A stretch of 64,000 nt of DNA from Massilia sp. erpn (GTDB taxonomy: Bacteria; Pseudomonadota; Gammaproteobacteria; Burkholderiales; Burkholderiaceae_D), in the NCBI RefSeq assembly GCF_024400215.1, contig NZ_CP053748.1:4402001-4466000 (forward strand), written 5' to 3'. The notes below the pieces were generated by a model. The model did not search any database. It was given only the letters and a program-made list of their open reading frames with translations, and was not told where the DNA came from. Numbering within the stretch: the first letter of the stretch is position 1; every line of letters starts with the position of its first letter. The position numbers and the translations under genes are program-made. This document shows positions 10,156 to 17,918 of the stretch, piece by piece.

Positions 10156-11040
10156 TTACAGCTGCGGCTTGTTTTCCTTGACCTTGTCCTGGTCGGCTTG
10201 CCGCTGGCGGGCTGCCGAGTCGGCGTTGGCACGCAGGGCCGGTGCGTCATGCCGCAACCAAGGGGCCGTTATCGTAATCTGATAAGCGTGCACCAACTCT
10301 TGATTTTTTGTATCTGTAAACGGCATGGCGTGAATAGTCGCTGCGCAAGTCGGCAAAGGATTAGTCTGGTATCCCAGAGGATTTCCGGCAGAGCTTTGCT
10401 CGCGGCAGGGGTTGGGGCTGGCGCCGCCGTTGTCATAGTATTGGCGGCCCTGCATATCGTAGAACCACCTGTAGAGCGGCACACGATTGCTGCGGCCATG
10501 GGTGTCAAGGCCAGGTGCGTCGAATTTTTCAGCGAGCGAATTGATGAAGGTGCTTAAGACGATGTGGCGCTCGGGTGGCAACTGCATCAATTCCCGCTTC
10601 ACAAGGAAGATGTTATTGGCCTCGTTGACGAACACGGTAAAACGATCCAATCCGTTTGGATAGACTTGCATGCGGCGGGTATCGTTGGTCATGACGAAGC
10701 CGCGCACTGAGTCGCCGATCATGGGCAGGTTCTCAAGATGGAGCGTGGGATTGAGCTTCTTGAGGATCTGCTTGGCCTCTTCCGCCTGCATGCCGAGCCG
10801 GACGCCGCCAAGATCGAGTCCTTTGAGGCCGGCCAGGACGGGCGTGACCACCGTGGAGTCGATGGCTTGGCCCGGCGCGGCCTTGGTGCCATTCTCCGCC
10901 GAAGCAGGTGCGCCTTGGTTTGATTGCAAACCCGCCTTGATGGCGGCCTTGAGGTCGATGGCAGGCCCGGCGTGCGCCAGCAGGGGCGTGGCCAGGACCA
11001 GGGGCGCCAGAAGGGACGATGCGATTTTTTTCATGTTCAT
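10156..11040 (-). CDS. Secreted protein of unknown function
   Basis: I do not recognise a family. The frame is open from 11100, but a normal signal peptide begins at ATG 11040 (MNMKKIASSLLAPLVLATPLLAHA), giving 294 residues. The mature part has a segment LDLGGVRLGMQAEEAKQIL that resembles the start of periplasmic modules sensing or modifying envelope components, four cysteines late in the protein, and a charged Gln/Lys-rich tail. It is the last gene of the minus-strand cluster of exported proteins at 10156-15488, so it may be exported with that system, but the intergenic hairpin at 11101-11123 suggests its own promoter. Confidence 0.75.
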   Translation of the reverse strand: MNMKKIASSLLAPLVLATPLLAHAGPAIDLKAAIKAGLQSNQGAPASAENGTKAAPGQAIDSTVVTPVLAGLKGLDLGGVRLGMQAEEAKQILKKLNPTLHLENLPMIGDSVRGFVMTNDTRRMQVYPNGLDRFTVFVNEANNIFLVKRELMQLPPERHIVLSTFINSLAEKFDAPGLDTHGRSNRVPLYRWFYDMQGRQYYDNGGASPNPCREQSSAGNPLGYQTNPLPTCAATIHAMPFTDTKNQELVHAYQITITAPWLRHDAPALRANADSAARQRQADQDKVKENKPQL

Positions 11041-11100
11041 ATTTCTTGAAATGGGTTGCGTGCCAGAAATATATTGCTTGTTACCCATTGATTGAAACAT

Positions 11101-11123
11101 GAAATTGCATCAAAAGCAATTTC
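11101..11123 (-). terminator. Hairpin downstream of the PLP-enzyme gene
   Basis: Perfect 8-base inverted repeat GAAATTGC / GCAATTTC with a 7-base loop, ending 10 bases past the stop of the gene at 11134. On the minus strand the run of T after the stem is short, so it is a weak or imperfect terminator; on the plus strand it is followed by TTTT. Confidence 0.4.
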
Positions 11124-11133
11124 TTTTGGTTAC

Positions 11134-12405
11134 TCAAATATGAGCTTCGAGCACCGGCCAGCGGCCTTCGATTTTGTCGCCGCGTATGCCAACCAGATCG
11201 CCGAATTGCAGCAGCACCGCTTCCGATTGCGTCGGCCGCAGGAACATGAAATCGTCCGGCGCGAGGGCGACGCCTTTGGCCGCGAGATAGCCTTCCTGGT
11301 TCGAGCTGGTGTACAGGCCTGCCTTCGTGATTCCGGCCGGCGATTCCGGGTTGGCCAGCCAATTGCCGCCGTAGGCGAACAGGATGTCGGCGCTGTTGCG
11401 GTCCCACGCGACCATCGGGCCGCTCAGCCACTCCATAGTTGGAACGCCGGTATTGGCGTGGCGCTTCAGGACCGGTGTAGCGACGAAAGCTGCGGGTTCA
11501 AAGTCTGCCAGCGCCGGCAGGTCGTAATGGGATGGCTTGAGCAAAGCAGTGCCGACGGAGATATCGTTGATGCGCGAGCCGGCCTCGTGATGGCGGAACG
11601 TCGGGCTGCCTGCACCGTTGAAGGTCAGCGGCCCTTGCTGCAACTGGGGAAATTCCTTGGCCAGCATATCGGCGAAAGCCGCATAGCGGGCCTTGACCTT
11701 GACTACCTCTCCCTGGACCAGCATCCCCGGCAAGCCCATGATGTGCGCGTCGTAGCCCATAAAGCCCGAGAACGTCAGCTGCTCCGGATTGGCGGCAATG
11801 ACGCGCAGTGCCTGCGCCGCAGCGGCTGGATTGCTAAAACCGCCCCGGTGCAGGCCGACGTCGATTTCCAGATTGATGCGCAGGCGCTGCCCCTGTCCTT
11901 TCGCCAGCTGGAGATATTGCGCCAGCCGCGCATCCGAATCGACCAGCCATTGCAGTTGCCGCGACGGGTCGAACGGTCCCTTGTGCTGTTTGTAGAAGAT
12001 ATCCACGGCTGCCACGGGCATCGGTTTGCCAAGCAGCAGATCGGATTGCGGCCGCAGGCGCGCCAGCTCCTGGATGAAGGGGCGATGAAACACCATCACC
12101 GATTCCGTGCCCGCGCGCTTGGCGATGTATTCGACCAGGGCAGGGCTGGGAACTGATTTGGCCACAATGCGGAAGGTGCGCGGCGTTCCGATTTTTGCCG
12201 ACTGGACGACGCGATCGATATTGCGGTCAAGCCGGTCCAGATCGATCAGGAGCACGGGCCTGTCGATGCCCTGCTTGCGCAATAAGGTATTGAGCTTGGC
12301 GTAGTAGGGCGCATGTCCGCCGCTGGATTCGGCTGGCCTGGAGAAGGCGAGAGCAGTTGCAGCGGCGGCCGTGCCGCCAAGCAGTAAGGTACGGCGTGAA
12401 ACCAT
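11134..12405 (-). CDS. Tat-exported fold-type III PLP enzyme (DSD1/D-threonine aldolase-like)
   Basis: 423 residues. The N terminus MVSRRTLLLGGTAAAATALAF is a twin-arginine signal. The rest is an alanine-racemase-type barrel of the D-serine dehydratase/D-threonine aldolase group: RPVLLIDLDRLDRNI opens the barrel and Lys83 in RIVAKSVPS is the likely PLP lysine; the C-terminal domain ends EGRWPVLEAHI. Export of a PLP enzyme through Tat is consistent with folding around the cofactor in the cytoplasm. It starts 2 bases after the oxidase stop, so both are probably co-translated. Substrate unknown; a D-amino acid or hydroxy-amino acid is the family expectation. Confidence 0.82.
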   Translation of the reverse strand: MVSRRTLLLGGTAAAATALAFSRPAESSGGHAPYYAKLNTLLRKQGIDRPVLLIDLDRLDRNIDRVVQSAKIGTPRTFRIVAKSVPSPALVEYIAKRAGTESVMVFHRPFIQELARLRPQSDLLLGKPMPVAAVDIFYKQHKGPFDPSRQLQWLVDSDARLAQYLQLAKGQGQRLRINLEIDVGLHRGGFSNPAAAAQALRVIAANPEQLTFSGFMGYDAHIMGLPGMLVQGEVVKVKARYAAFADMLAKEFPQLQQGPLTFNGAGSPTFRHHEAGSRINDISVGTALLKPSHYDLPALADFEPAAFVATPVLKRHANTGVPTMEWLSGPMVAWDRNSADILFAYGGNWLANPESPAGITKAGLYTSSNQEGYLAAKGVALAPDDFMFLRPTQSEAVLLQFGDLVGIRGDKIEGRWPVLEAHI

Positions 12406-12406
12406 A

Positions 12407-13813
12407 TCAAGCTCCGAAAATATGTTTCAGGTGGGCGTTGAGCATCTTGGATTGAGGGTCGAGCGAACGGCGAACTTCGTGGAAGTCCTTCCAGTGCCGG
12501 GGATACAGGGCCGACAGGCGGGCAGCATCGAGCGTATGAATTTTTCCCCAGTGCGGACGGCCTTTGTATTTCCAGAAAATCGGCTCGATCTCGGCGAAGT
12601 AGGGACGGTAGTCGGTATCGCCGAACTGGTGCACCGAGATGGAAGCGCCGGGCTGCCCCTCGAACATCGACAGCCAGATATCGTCCGCCCCAACGTGCCT
12701 GTACTCCAGCGGGAAGCACACTGGGATTTTCTTGTCGCGCATCGTCTTCAGGATTTCGCGCACGCAGGCCGGACCCGATTCGAGCGGCACCGTATATTCC
12801 ATTTCGCGGAAGCGAACCACTCGCACATGGGGAAACACCTTATAGGACGGACCGGTATTGATGGTCGACCCGGCGCCGCCCAGCAGGGTTTTCAAAAGCC
12901 AGTCATAGACGGCGCTTGAATTGGGCATCCAGCTCACCGCGTTGAAAATCTTGCGCAGATCGAGAACGACCTGCGGATCGTCTTCTTCCGCCTTGCTGTC
13001 GCCCGGCTTGGCTGGATCGGTTGCCACCGTCACGCAAAAATCCGAATGCGGCAGGGGCAGGAATTCGAAGTGCCGGTGCTGGGTCATGCGCTTGTCCAGA
13101 TCGGCCAGCACGTCTTCCGTTTTCTCGATGCGATTGACTTCGGTGAGCAGGAACGCCGCCTGATTCTGCATCCGGATGCGCGTGACGATGCCCAGCGCGC
13201 CAAGCGATGTGCGCGCGGCATTGAATATCTCCGCGTTGCTTGTGGCCGAGCAGTCAATCAGCCCGCCGCTCGGCGTCGCAAGCGTAAGGCCCGCCACATA
13301 GTTCGACAGCGAACCGAAACGCGGCCCGGTGCCGTGGACCGAGGTGGCGATGGAACCAGCCAGCGAGGGGTAATCCATATCGGGCATATTGCTCAGAGCC
13401 TGGCCGACGCTCTCCAGCAGCGGGCCGATATCGTGCAGCCGCGTGCCGCCCCACAATTCGGCTTGCAGCGTTTGCGCGTCGTGGCTGGCCAGGCCGCTCA
13501 GCAGGTCGGTGGCGACCAGGGTATCGCTGGTCGGTACCACGCCGCTGAAGGAGTGGCTGGAACCCACTGCGCGCACCACGCCCTTGGCTTGGCGCAGGAT
13601 ATCGACTACTTCCGCTTCCGTGGCTGGTCCCAGACGCTGGGCGGGCAGGCAGTGCTGGTTGCCCGCCCAGTTCACCCAGGGCAGCGGCTTGCCCAGTTCA
13701 TAGGGCACCGGCATTTGCGGCTCGGAGGAGCGGGATATGCAGCCCGGCAGCAGCGTGGCGGCCATGCCTGCCGCTGTCGCTTCGAGAAAACGGCGTCGGC
13801 TCGTTTGCGTCAT
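12407..13813 (-). CDS. Tat-exported FAD oxidoreductase, D-arabinono-1,4-lactone oxidase type
   Basis: 468 residues from ATG 13813, which has an AAGGAG site; the frame extends further upstream but over the cytochrome gene. A Tat signal (SRRRFLEATAAG) ends in LLPGC, so the protein may also be lipidated. An FAD_binding_4 domain (about 45-220) has VGSSHSFSG, whose His87 sits where related oxidases attach FAD, and SLAGSIATSVHGTG. The ALO C-terminal domain has HWGKIHTL and DPQSKMLNAHL. Family members oxidise aldonolactones or alditols. The overlap with a cytochrome c gene suggests electrons pass to cytochrome rather than oxygen. Confidence 0.88.
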   Translation of the reverse strand: MTQTSRRRFLEATAAGMAATLLPGCISRSSEPQMPVPYELGKPLPWVNWAGNQHCLPAQRLGPATEAEVVDILRQAKGVVRAVGSSHSFSGVVPTSDTLVATDLLSGLASHDAQTLQAELWGGTRLHDIGPLLESVGQALSNMPDMDYPSLAGSIATSVHGTGPRFGSLSNYVAGLTLATPSGGLIDCSATSNAEIFNAARTSLGALGIVTRIRMQNQAAFLLTEVNRIEKTEDVLADLDKRMTQHRHFEFLPLPHSDFCVTVATDPAKPGDSKAEEDDPQVVLDLRKIFNAVSWMPNSSAVYDWLLKTLLGGAGSTINTGPSYKVFPHVRVVRFREMEYTVPLESGPACVREILKTMRDKKIPVCFPLEYRHVGADDIWLSMFEGQPGASISVHQFGDTDYRPYFAEIEPIFWKYKGRPHWGKIHTLDAARLSALYPRHWKDFHEVRRSLDPQSKMLNAHLKHIFGA

Positions 13814-14127
13814 TGCTTCTCCTTCAATCCGGCCACCAGGCGCACCAGCATGCGCAGGTCGGCTTCGTCGCAGGCGGCGCAATAGCCGGACGGCGGCATG
13901 CCGCGTATGCCCTGGATGGCGTTGCGCAGCATGGCCTCTTCGCCTTGGCGTTTGCGGTCCTTCCAATCCTCGGGCCGGCCCATCAAGGGCGTGCCGGTGT
14001 TGGGCCGGACGTGACATTGGACGCAGTTGTTCTGCAATAGCTTGATTTGGCGTTCGGTCGGTTCGGCCTGCGCGCCGAAGGCAGCGGCAAGGCTTAGCGC
14101 CCCGGCAATGGTGAGTCGGATTTTCAC
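13810..14127 (-). CDS. Exported monohaem cytochrome c (c5-like)
   Basis: 105 residues with a signal peptide ending at GAQA. One haem-binding motif CVQCH (Cys35, Cys38, His39) and a likely Met77 axial ligand in GIRGMPPSGYCAAC; the second cysteine pair CAAC (83, 86) is typical of cytochrome c5. It overlaps the start of the flavoprotein gene by 4 bases, which makes it the probable electron acceptor of that oxidase in the periplasm. Confidence 0.9.
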   Translation of the reverse strand: MKIRLTIAGALSLAAAFGAQAEPTERQIKLLQNNCVQCHVRPNTGTPLMGRPEDWKDRKRQGEEAMLRNAIQGIRGMPPSGYCAACDEADLRMLVRLVAGLKEKQ

Positions 14128-14137
14128 GGTCTCACCC

Positions 14138-15022
14138 TCAGAAGCGGCGCGTTACGGACAACATCAGCTTGTCCTTGTCGATGGCGCGCACCTTGCTGCC
14201 GTCGAGGGTGAGATAGAGTTCGCGCACCTTGTTGCGGGTCATGACCCAGTCAGCATTCCATTCGAAGCCCCACTGCTTGCGCGTCAAGCCGATGCGGTAA
14301 TCGTTGAAATTCGCCTCGGAGAAGTTGGCGACGCGTTGGCGGCCGGCGTGCAGCGTGAGTGTGGTGGCTGGGGCGATGTCGGTTTTGTAGGTGAGGTCGA
14401 AGAGCAGGGAGCCGCGCGAATTATGATCGCCGCGCGCATAGCACTCGAAGGCTGGCGTCGGATCGGCGGAGAACTGCAGCAGCGAGCCGCAGACGCCGCC
14501 GGTATCGGCGCCGCGATACGTCTTGGAGATGACATCGAGCAGGCGGCCTTCGATATTGCCATAGCCGAATTCGAACAGGGCAAAGCGGCTGCTGTAGCTG
14601 GTGCTGCGCACGTCGGTCGGCGTGAGCTCCGTCATGTCGAAGCCGTGCGGCGCCTCGAACTTCGCGCCGGGGAAGAGTTCTGCCGCGAGTCCAACGCCGA
14701 AATGCCAGGCTTCCGGATCGCCGAAACGGTAGCCGCCACCCAGCGTCACGTCGATGCCACGGCCGTTCAGGAATTGCTTCTTGCTGACGTTGACCACTTC
14801 GACGATGGCGACCATGCCGCTTTCGTGCGCAAGCTGCAGGCCCAGCTTCACAGCGGGCCGCATCAGCGAATCGGAGAGGCCGCGCGTCCTCAGATCGTTG
14901 AAAACCGTGACATCGGTATCGAGCGAGTAGGACGCAATCTCACGCTCGGCGGCGCGCGAGGGCAGGGAAAAAAGGGCGAGCGAAGCCATTGCCGCCAGAA
15001 CGGCGGTGGAAATGTAACGCAT
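14138..15022 (-). CDS. TorF-family putative outer membrane porin
   Basis: 294 residues with a signal peptide ending at SRAAE. The mature start SLDTDVTVFNDLRTRGLSDS matches the conserved opening of the TorF/Gcw_chp putative porins (TIGR02001), and the protein ends with alternating strands and Phe (LMLSVTRRF), as expected of an outer membrane barrel. Position 10 bases before the cytochrome gene suggests it imports the substrate of the oxidase module. A second, shorter TorF protein is at 39106-39822. Confidence 0.82.
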   Translation of the reverse strand: MRYISTAVLAAMASLALFSLPSRAAEREIASYSLDTDVTVFNDLRTRGLSDSLMRPAVKLGLQLAHESGMVAIVEVVNVSKKQFLNGRGIDVTLGGGYRFGDPEAWHFGVGLAAELFPGAKFEAPHGFDMTELTPTDVRSTSYSSRFALFEFGYGNIEGRLLDVISKTYRGADTGGVCGSLLQFSADPTPAFECYARGDHNSRGSLLFDLTYKTDIAPATTLTLHAGRQRVANFSEANFNDYRIGLTRKQWGFEWNADWVMTRNKVRELYLTLDGSKVRAIDKDKLMLSVTRRF

Positions 15023-15074
15023 GGGAGTCTCCGGTTGTTTTTTTGTTTTGGTGCGACGAAACTGCGACAGCTGC

Positions 15075-15488
15075 CTATTTTTTGCAGACCGGCGTGGCCG
15101 GCAAGGTATCGACGTGCGTCATCTGCTCGGTTTGGCCGAGCACTTCGACGCCGACGAAGGCGCGCATCTTGAGGATGCGGTCCTTGACGCGCAGCGTGCC
15201 TTTATAGGTTTTCTTGTCGCGCGGGTCGTAGATCCAGCCGTCGCGCCAAGCCTCGCCGTCGTAGCGGTTGAGCTGGGCGATTTGTTCGCCGCAGGTGTCC
15301 TTGGCGGTGCCGGCGTCCTTGTCCCAAACGATGCGGCCGCAGAGGGAATTGGCGCGGTCGGGGCAGGCGTTGAACTCGATGACTGCGTCCTTCTCGGCGG
15401 TGAGCCACAAGCCCTTGGCTTCTTCTGGTGCGGCGGCGAATGCGGTGCCGGCGTAGATACACATCCAAATTGCAAGCAACTTTTTCAT
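15075..15488 (-). CDS. Secreted DUF2147 family protein
   Basis: 137 residues from ATG 15488, chosen because GGAGGAG lies just upstream and the signal peptide MKKLLAIWMCIYAGTAFA follows at once. The mature part fits DUF2147 (lipocalin-like barrel): GLWLTAEKDAVIEF, CGRIVWDKDAG, WIYDPRDKKTYKGTL, LKMRAFVGVE. Function of the family is unknown. It is the first gene of the minus-strand cluster and is divergent from the TetR gene, with the operator-like repeats between them. Confidence 0.82.
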   Translation of the reverse strand: MKKLLAIWMCIYAGTAFAAAPEEAKGLWLTAEKDAVIEFNACPDRANSLCGRIVWDKDAGTAKDTCGEQIAQLNRYDGEAWRDGWIYDPRDKKTYKGTLRVKDRILKMRAFVGVEVLGQTEQMTHVDTLPATPVCKK

Positions 15489-15512
15489 GTCTCCTCCAGT
15501 TTTGGTAGTTTT

Positions 15513-15538
15513 AACTATCGTATAGTTATGACTATCGT
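15513..15538. promoter_or_regulatory. Candidate TetR operator with three alternating half-sites
   Basis: Between the divergent DUF2147 and TetR genes: ACTAT (15514-15518), ATAGT (15522-15526) and ACTAT (15531-15535). The first two form the inverted repeat AACTAT-CGT-ATAGTT, the last two form ATAGT-TATG-ACTAT, and ACTATCGT occurs twice 17 bases apart. Such alternating half-sites suit a dimeric repressor; binding by the adjacent TetR protein is inferred. Confidence 0.55.
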
Positions 15539-15599
15539 TTAGCAACAATTTTATTCATGGGATAATTCATCCCCATCACGTCTTCAACTTTTTCGACAC

Positions 15600-16256
15600 A
15601 TGGCTATCCGCAGCACCAAACGCAAACCCAGCCTGACAGCCAAAAAAATGCCCGCGCAGCAGCGCGGCACGGAAACTTACGAACTGATTTTGAAAGCGGC
15701 AGCCGAGCTGCTGGCCGATGTCGGCATCGAACGCCTGTCAACGAATATGGTGTGCGAGCGCGCCGGCCTGACGCCGCCGGCGCTGTACCGCTACTTCCCG
15801 AACAAGTACGCCTTGCTGTGCGAGTTGGGCAAGCGCCTGATGGACAAGCAGAACGAGCTGATTCCGCGCTGGATCACGGCGGAGGTGCTGGCCGGTCCTG
15901 TGCCGGGTATTGAGGAAGCGCTGGCGGGCCTGCTGCTCGAAACCTATGCGGTCACGGACGAGATGCCGGGCGGCGTCTGGATCTTGCGTGCCTTGCGCGC
16001 CGTGCCGACGGTGCAGAATGTCCGCCTCGATTCGCATGCGATGGTGGCGGAGGCGCAAGCGGGTTTGCTGGCCGAAGCCTTCCCAAACGTTCCACCGGAG
16101 GAGCTGATGCTGGCCGGGCGCGTGGCCATCGATATGATCTACGCTGGTGTGGAGCTACTGTTCGACGTTCCGCTCAACCCGCGCGAAGTGGCGAAGGTGT
16201 CGGCGGCCATGGTCGCCAGCTATCTGCCACGGCTGGCGGCTCGGCAGGCGCAATAA
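15600..16256 (+). CDS. TetR/AcrR family transcriptional regulator
   Basis: 218 residues. After a basic N-terminal arm comes a TetR helix-turn-helix (about residues 25-75: LLADVGIERLSTNMVCERAGL, then PPALYRYFPNKYALL), followed by a helical ligand domain of unknown specificity. It is transcribed away from the minus-strand porin/oxidase cluster and shares a 111-base intergenic region containing operator-like repeats, so it probably controls that cluster and itself. Confidence 0.9.
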   Translation: MAIRSTKRKPSLTAKKMPAQQRGTETYELILKAAAELLADVGIERLSTNMVCERAGLTPPALYRYFPNKYALLCELGKRLMDKQNELIPRWITAEVLAGPVPGIEEALAGLLLETYAVTDEMPGGVWILRALRAVPTVQNVRLDSHAMVAEAQAGLLAEAFPNVPPEELMLAGRVAIDMIYAGVELLFDVPLNPREVAKVSAAMVASYLPRLAARQAQ

Positions 16257-16258
16257 TC

Positions 16259-16831
16259 GTGCGAAGAGTTTTATCCTTCATTTTCCTGGCTTTGCTGGCG
16301 TCGCCAAGTCTAGCGCAGGTCTTGCTTTCCTCCGCGACTGAGCAGGATCTGGATGGGAAAATTGAACCACCAGCGGGTGTGGTCAAGCTGATTATTCAAG
16401 ACGAACAGGATGACGCTGCCCAGCTTGGAGAGTGTCTGCAGGAGAAGGGGCTGAAGAAGACCGCTATCGGCAAATTCTTTATGGCTAAGCCAGTCCAGCT
16501 TAACGATGATGGACTAACTGATTATTTCGTCCGACCCACATTGAAGCCCTATTGCTCCGCATTTTATGGTGCTCATCTGTTCAGGTATTGGTTTGTCACT
16601 TCGCATAGAAAAAATGGGAAGATTTTCTATAAGATCATACTTAAAAGTGGTGGCGATGAGGTTCGTATTTTGAGCAGCGTCAGCAGCGGCTACCGTGATT
16701 TGGAACTGATCGGACACAATGCTGTCAAGGAATACACCACCACTTGGAATTTCGATGGAAAGCAATACCAAAATACGCGTTGTAGCAAACGTACGTTCAC
16801 GGCGGATGGTGGCGAAGTTTCCGCGTGTTGA
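16259..16831 (+). CDS. Secreted protein of unknown function
   Basis: 190 residues from a GTG two bases after the TetR stop, so the two genes are likely co-transcribed. A signal peptide (MRRVLSFIFLALLASPSLA) is clear. Mature residues include a segment AQLGECLQEKGLKKT and VRPTLKPYCSAFYGAHLFRYW with several cysteines, ending GGEVSAC. No family recognised. Base composition is lower in GC than the TetR gene. Confidence 0.72.
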   Translation: MRRVLSFIFLALLASPSLAQVLLSSATEQDLDGKIEPPAGVVKLIIQDEQDDAAQLGECLQEKGLKKTAIGKFFMAKPVQLNDDGLTDYFVRPTLKPYCSAFYGAHLFRYWFVTSHRKNGKIFYKIILKSGGDEVRILSSVSSGYRDLELIGHNAVKEYTTTWNFDGKQYQNTRCSKRTFTADGGEVSAC

Positions 16832-16903
16832 ACACGAGCTTTTCCCGCTGTTGGCTCTCGTGATTTAATGACTCCTGCTGAGCTGCGTAGGGAATATCCG
16901 AGG

Positions 16904-17896
16904 CTACTTGAGTAGATCCGCCAATGGCTTTGGCGCGTAGAGCGCGTTCTGGAATTCCGGAACATATTCGTACTTCAGCATCTTGCCCAGCTTCAGCGAT
17001 TTCAGGTAGGCCGAAAAACTGCCGTCGCTCAGTTTCAGATCGACGGATTCCGCGTTCGTGCTGGAGGCGTAGCCAAGCTGCCGCGACAGGGCATAGCCAT
17101 AGGTCAGTTGGCCTTCCTTGTCGAGGTTCGTAAAGCTGCTTTTTACGACCTCGGCTTTATGCGAAAGATCGCTTAGCTTTTTGCCCTCCAAAACAAAGTC
17201 CACCTTGCCGGTTTCGCTGTCGTTCACCACGAAGGACACGGTTTGGTCGCTTTCCTTGTATTCGATGCCGGTCAGCCATTTGGGCAGGTTGTAGCCCACC
17301 ACACCTCGTACCCTCGCCAGCTCGGTATTCACTGGCAGTTTCAGCACATAGCCCCAGAAATCGCCGGAGGAGGATTGCCCCAGCAGGGTGAATGGGCCGA
17401 AACTGGATTTGCCCGGTTTGTTGGTGACGATGGAGAGCGAAATCTCGTTGTAGCTGTCGTTGTCGCAGTACTGGTAGCTGTAGGCGGTCAAGGCAACCAC
17501 TCCGCGCCCCGGCCATACCTGCAGCGGCTGCACCTCTTTCAGGATTTTCTCCGGCATCAGCTCGCGCAAGCGGCCAACGTCGGCCGTGAACACGGCGGTG
17601 ATCTTGCTGTTCTTGTAGTAGAAGTTGGGGGAGTAGGATTCAAAGCCAAGATCGGCCTTCTCTTTCTTCAGACCCTTGAACCAGCTGAGATCGACGTCGG
17701 GCGCTTCCGCCGCAATGACGGAGAGCGGTGGGTTGGAGCGGAAGCGGTCATATAAGCCGCCCGCGACGACGGGCACATCATGGCCGCCGAGATTGATCAG
17801 AACCTGCTTGCTTTCAGCTGCGTTGCCGGCCCAGGAAGGCGCCGCAAAAGCGTTGAAAACCAATCCCGATACCACCATCATCTTTTTGATATTCAT
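16904..17896 (-). CDS. Exported acetoacetate decarboxylase-like protein
   Basis: 330 residues with a signal peptide ending at PSWA. The centre (about 95-260) looks like the acetoacetate decarboxylase fold: MPEKILKEVQPLQVWPGRG, a strand with YNEISLSIVT and GVVGYNLPKWL. I do not see the usual Lys-Lys pair of true decarboxylases, so it may use another substrate or only bind ligand. It follows the Old Yellow Enzyme gene by 22 bases on the same strand, probably as the second gene of the MerR-controlled unit. Confidence 0.7.
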   Translation of the reverse strand: MNIKKMMVVSGLVFNAFAAPSWAGNAAESKQVLINLGGHDVPVVAGGLYDRFRSNPPLSVIAAEAPDVDLSWFKGLKKEKADLGFESYSPNFYYKNSKITAVFTADVGRLRELMPEKILKEVQPLQVWPGRGVVALTAYSYQYCDNDSYNEISLSIVTNKPGKSSFGPFTLLGQSSSGDFWGYVLKLPVNTELARVRGVVGYNLPKWLTGIEYKESDQTVSFVVNDSETGKVDFVLEGKKLSDLSHKAEVVKSSFTNLDKEGQLTYGYALSRQLGYASSTNAESVDLKLSDGSFSAYLKSLKLGKMLKYEYVPEFQNALYAPKPLADLLK

Positions 17897-17918
17897 GCTT
17901 TAACCTTTCTATCGATCG

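Noticed and set aside
11092..12156. A 354-codon plus-strand open frame over the PLP-enzyme gene
   Set aside because: It is antisense to a recognisable Tat-exported PLP enzyme and has no domain of its own.
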